A stretch of DNA of 7,489 bases, from positions 1 to 7,489 of the forward strand of contig JAFOEH010000278.1 in the NCBI GenBank assembly GCA_017380275.1. Reading direction: 5' to 3'. The DNA comes from Alistipes sp. Lineage in GTDB: Bacteria > Bacteroidota > Bacteroidia > Bacteroidales > Rikenellaceae. Of this stretch, positions 7,353-7,489 are shown in pieces (within the stretch, counting starts at the first letter, position 1; the number at the start of each line of letters is the position of its first letter). The notes beneath the pieces are model-generated. The model saw nothing but the letters and a program-made list of their open reading frames with translations. It was not told the DNA's origin and did no database searches. The position numbers were made by a program, and so were the translations under genes.

Positions 7353-7489
7353 ATGGATCAAACAACCGTAATCATATTGCTGGTCGTGTCGGGCATTGTG
7401 GTGGGTGTGATAAACACACTCGCTGGAGGTGGTGCGTTCATCTCGATGACACTCTTTACGGTGATTGGTCTGCCTATCAACGTCTCGAA
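7353..7489 (+). CDS. TSUP (TauE/SafE) family membrane permease, N-terminal fragment
   Basis: The frame opens at ATG 7353 and stays open to the window edge (45 complete codons), so the gene is cut by the window and not by mutation. A hydrophobic segment (IILLVVSGIVVGVI, residues 7-20) runs into NTLAGGGAFISM (21-32), the hallmark N-terminal motif of TSUP/TauE/SafE permeases, followed by a second hydrophobic stretch ending in IGLPINVS. The family are inner-membrane proteins of about 250 residues that move sulfite, sulfoacetate or other organosulfur anions, but most members have no known substrate. An in-frame stop (TGA at 7341-7343) just upstream rules out an ATG further 5'. AAGG sits only about 2 bases before the ATG, too close for a normal Shine-Dalgarno site. 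It appears to be a separate transcription unit from the methyltransferase gene. Confidence 0.85.
   Translation, partial: MDQTTVIILLVVSGIVVGVINTLAGGGAFISMTLFTVIGLPINVS

Noticed and set aside
7340..7489. A TTG start at 7340, 8 bases after AAGGAG, opens a frame that runs to the window edge.
   Set aside because: Its translation is Cys/His/Trp/Arg-rich and featureless, while the overlapping frame from ATG 7353 encodes an obvious TSUP N-terminus. The good spacing to AAGGAG appears accidental.
1..7489. Defence island, CRISPR, prophage, insertion sequence or other accessory system.
   Set aside because: No direct repeat array, transposase, integrase, terminal inverted repeats, tRNA gene or toxin-antitoxin-like pair was seen. 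AddAB-like enzymes degrade phage DNA in some species, but here they are best read as housekeeping repair genes.

Overview
The window looks like ordinary chromosomal DNA from a member of the Bacteroidetes, most likely Bacteroidales. The evidence is the Bacteroidetes style of the AddA/AddB-like pair, the TAnnTTTG-type -7 promoter elements in both gaps, the lack of well-placed Shine-Dalgarno sequences, and the moderate GC content. I cannot name the genus from sequence alone. All supported genes are on the + strand and coding density is very high.

Layout: (1) positions 1-2436 hold the 3' part of an AddB-like gene whose start lies before the window: an inactivated helicase-like region followed by a RecB-family PD-(D/E)XK nuclease with an AddB/Cas4-type iron-sulfur cysteine set. 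(2) After 4 bases comes a complete AddA-like gene (2441-5623), a UvrD/Rep-type SF1 helicase with a second RecB-family nuclease at its C-terminus. (3) A 40-base gap holds a likely Bacteroidetes promoter. (4) Next is a CvfB-like protein with three S1-like domains and a winged helix (5664-6494). (5) A class I SAM-dependent methyltransferase (6494-7255) starts on the last base of the cvfB-like stop codon. (6) A 97-base AT-rich gap holds a candidate promoter. (7) The first 45 codons of a TSUP (TauE/SafE) membrane permease run off the right edge (7353-7489).

The first two genes should act as one heterodimeric helicase-nuclease that processes double-strand DNA ends for RecA loading, with each subunit carrying one nuclease site. 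The CvfB-like/methyltransferase pair appears to be a separate transcription unit whose two products are made in a coupled way; no common pathway is established. The permease is probably transcribed on its own.

I looked for mobile elements, CRISPR arrays, RNA genes, long repeats and defence cassettes and found none. The window does not show a clearly novel system. The points most worth checking are the coupled RNA-binding protein/methyltransferase pair and the details of the two intergenic regions.
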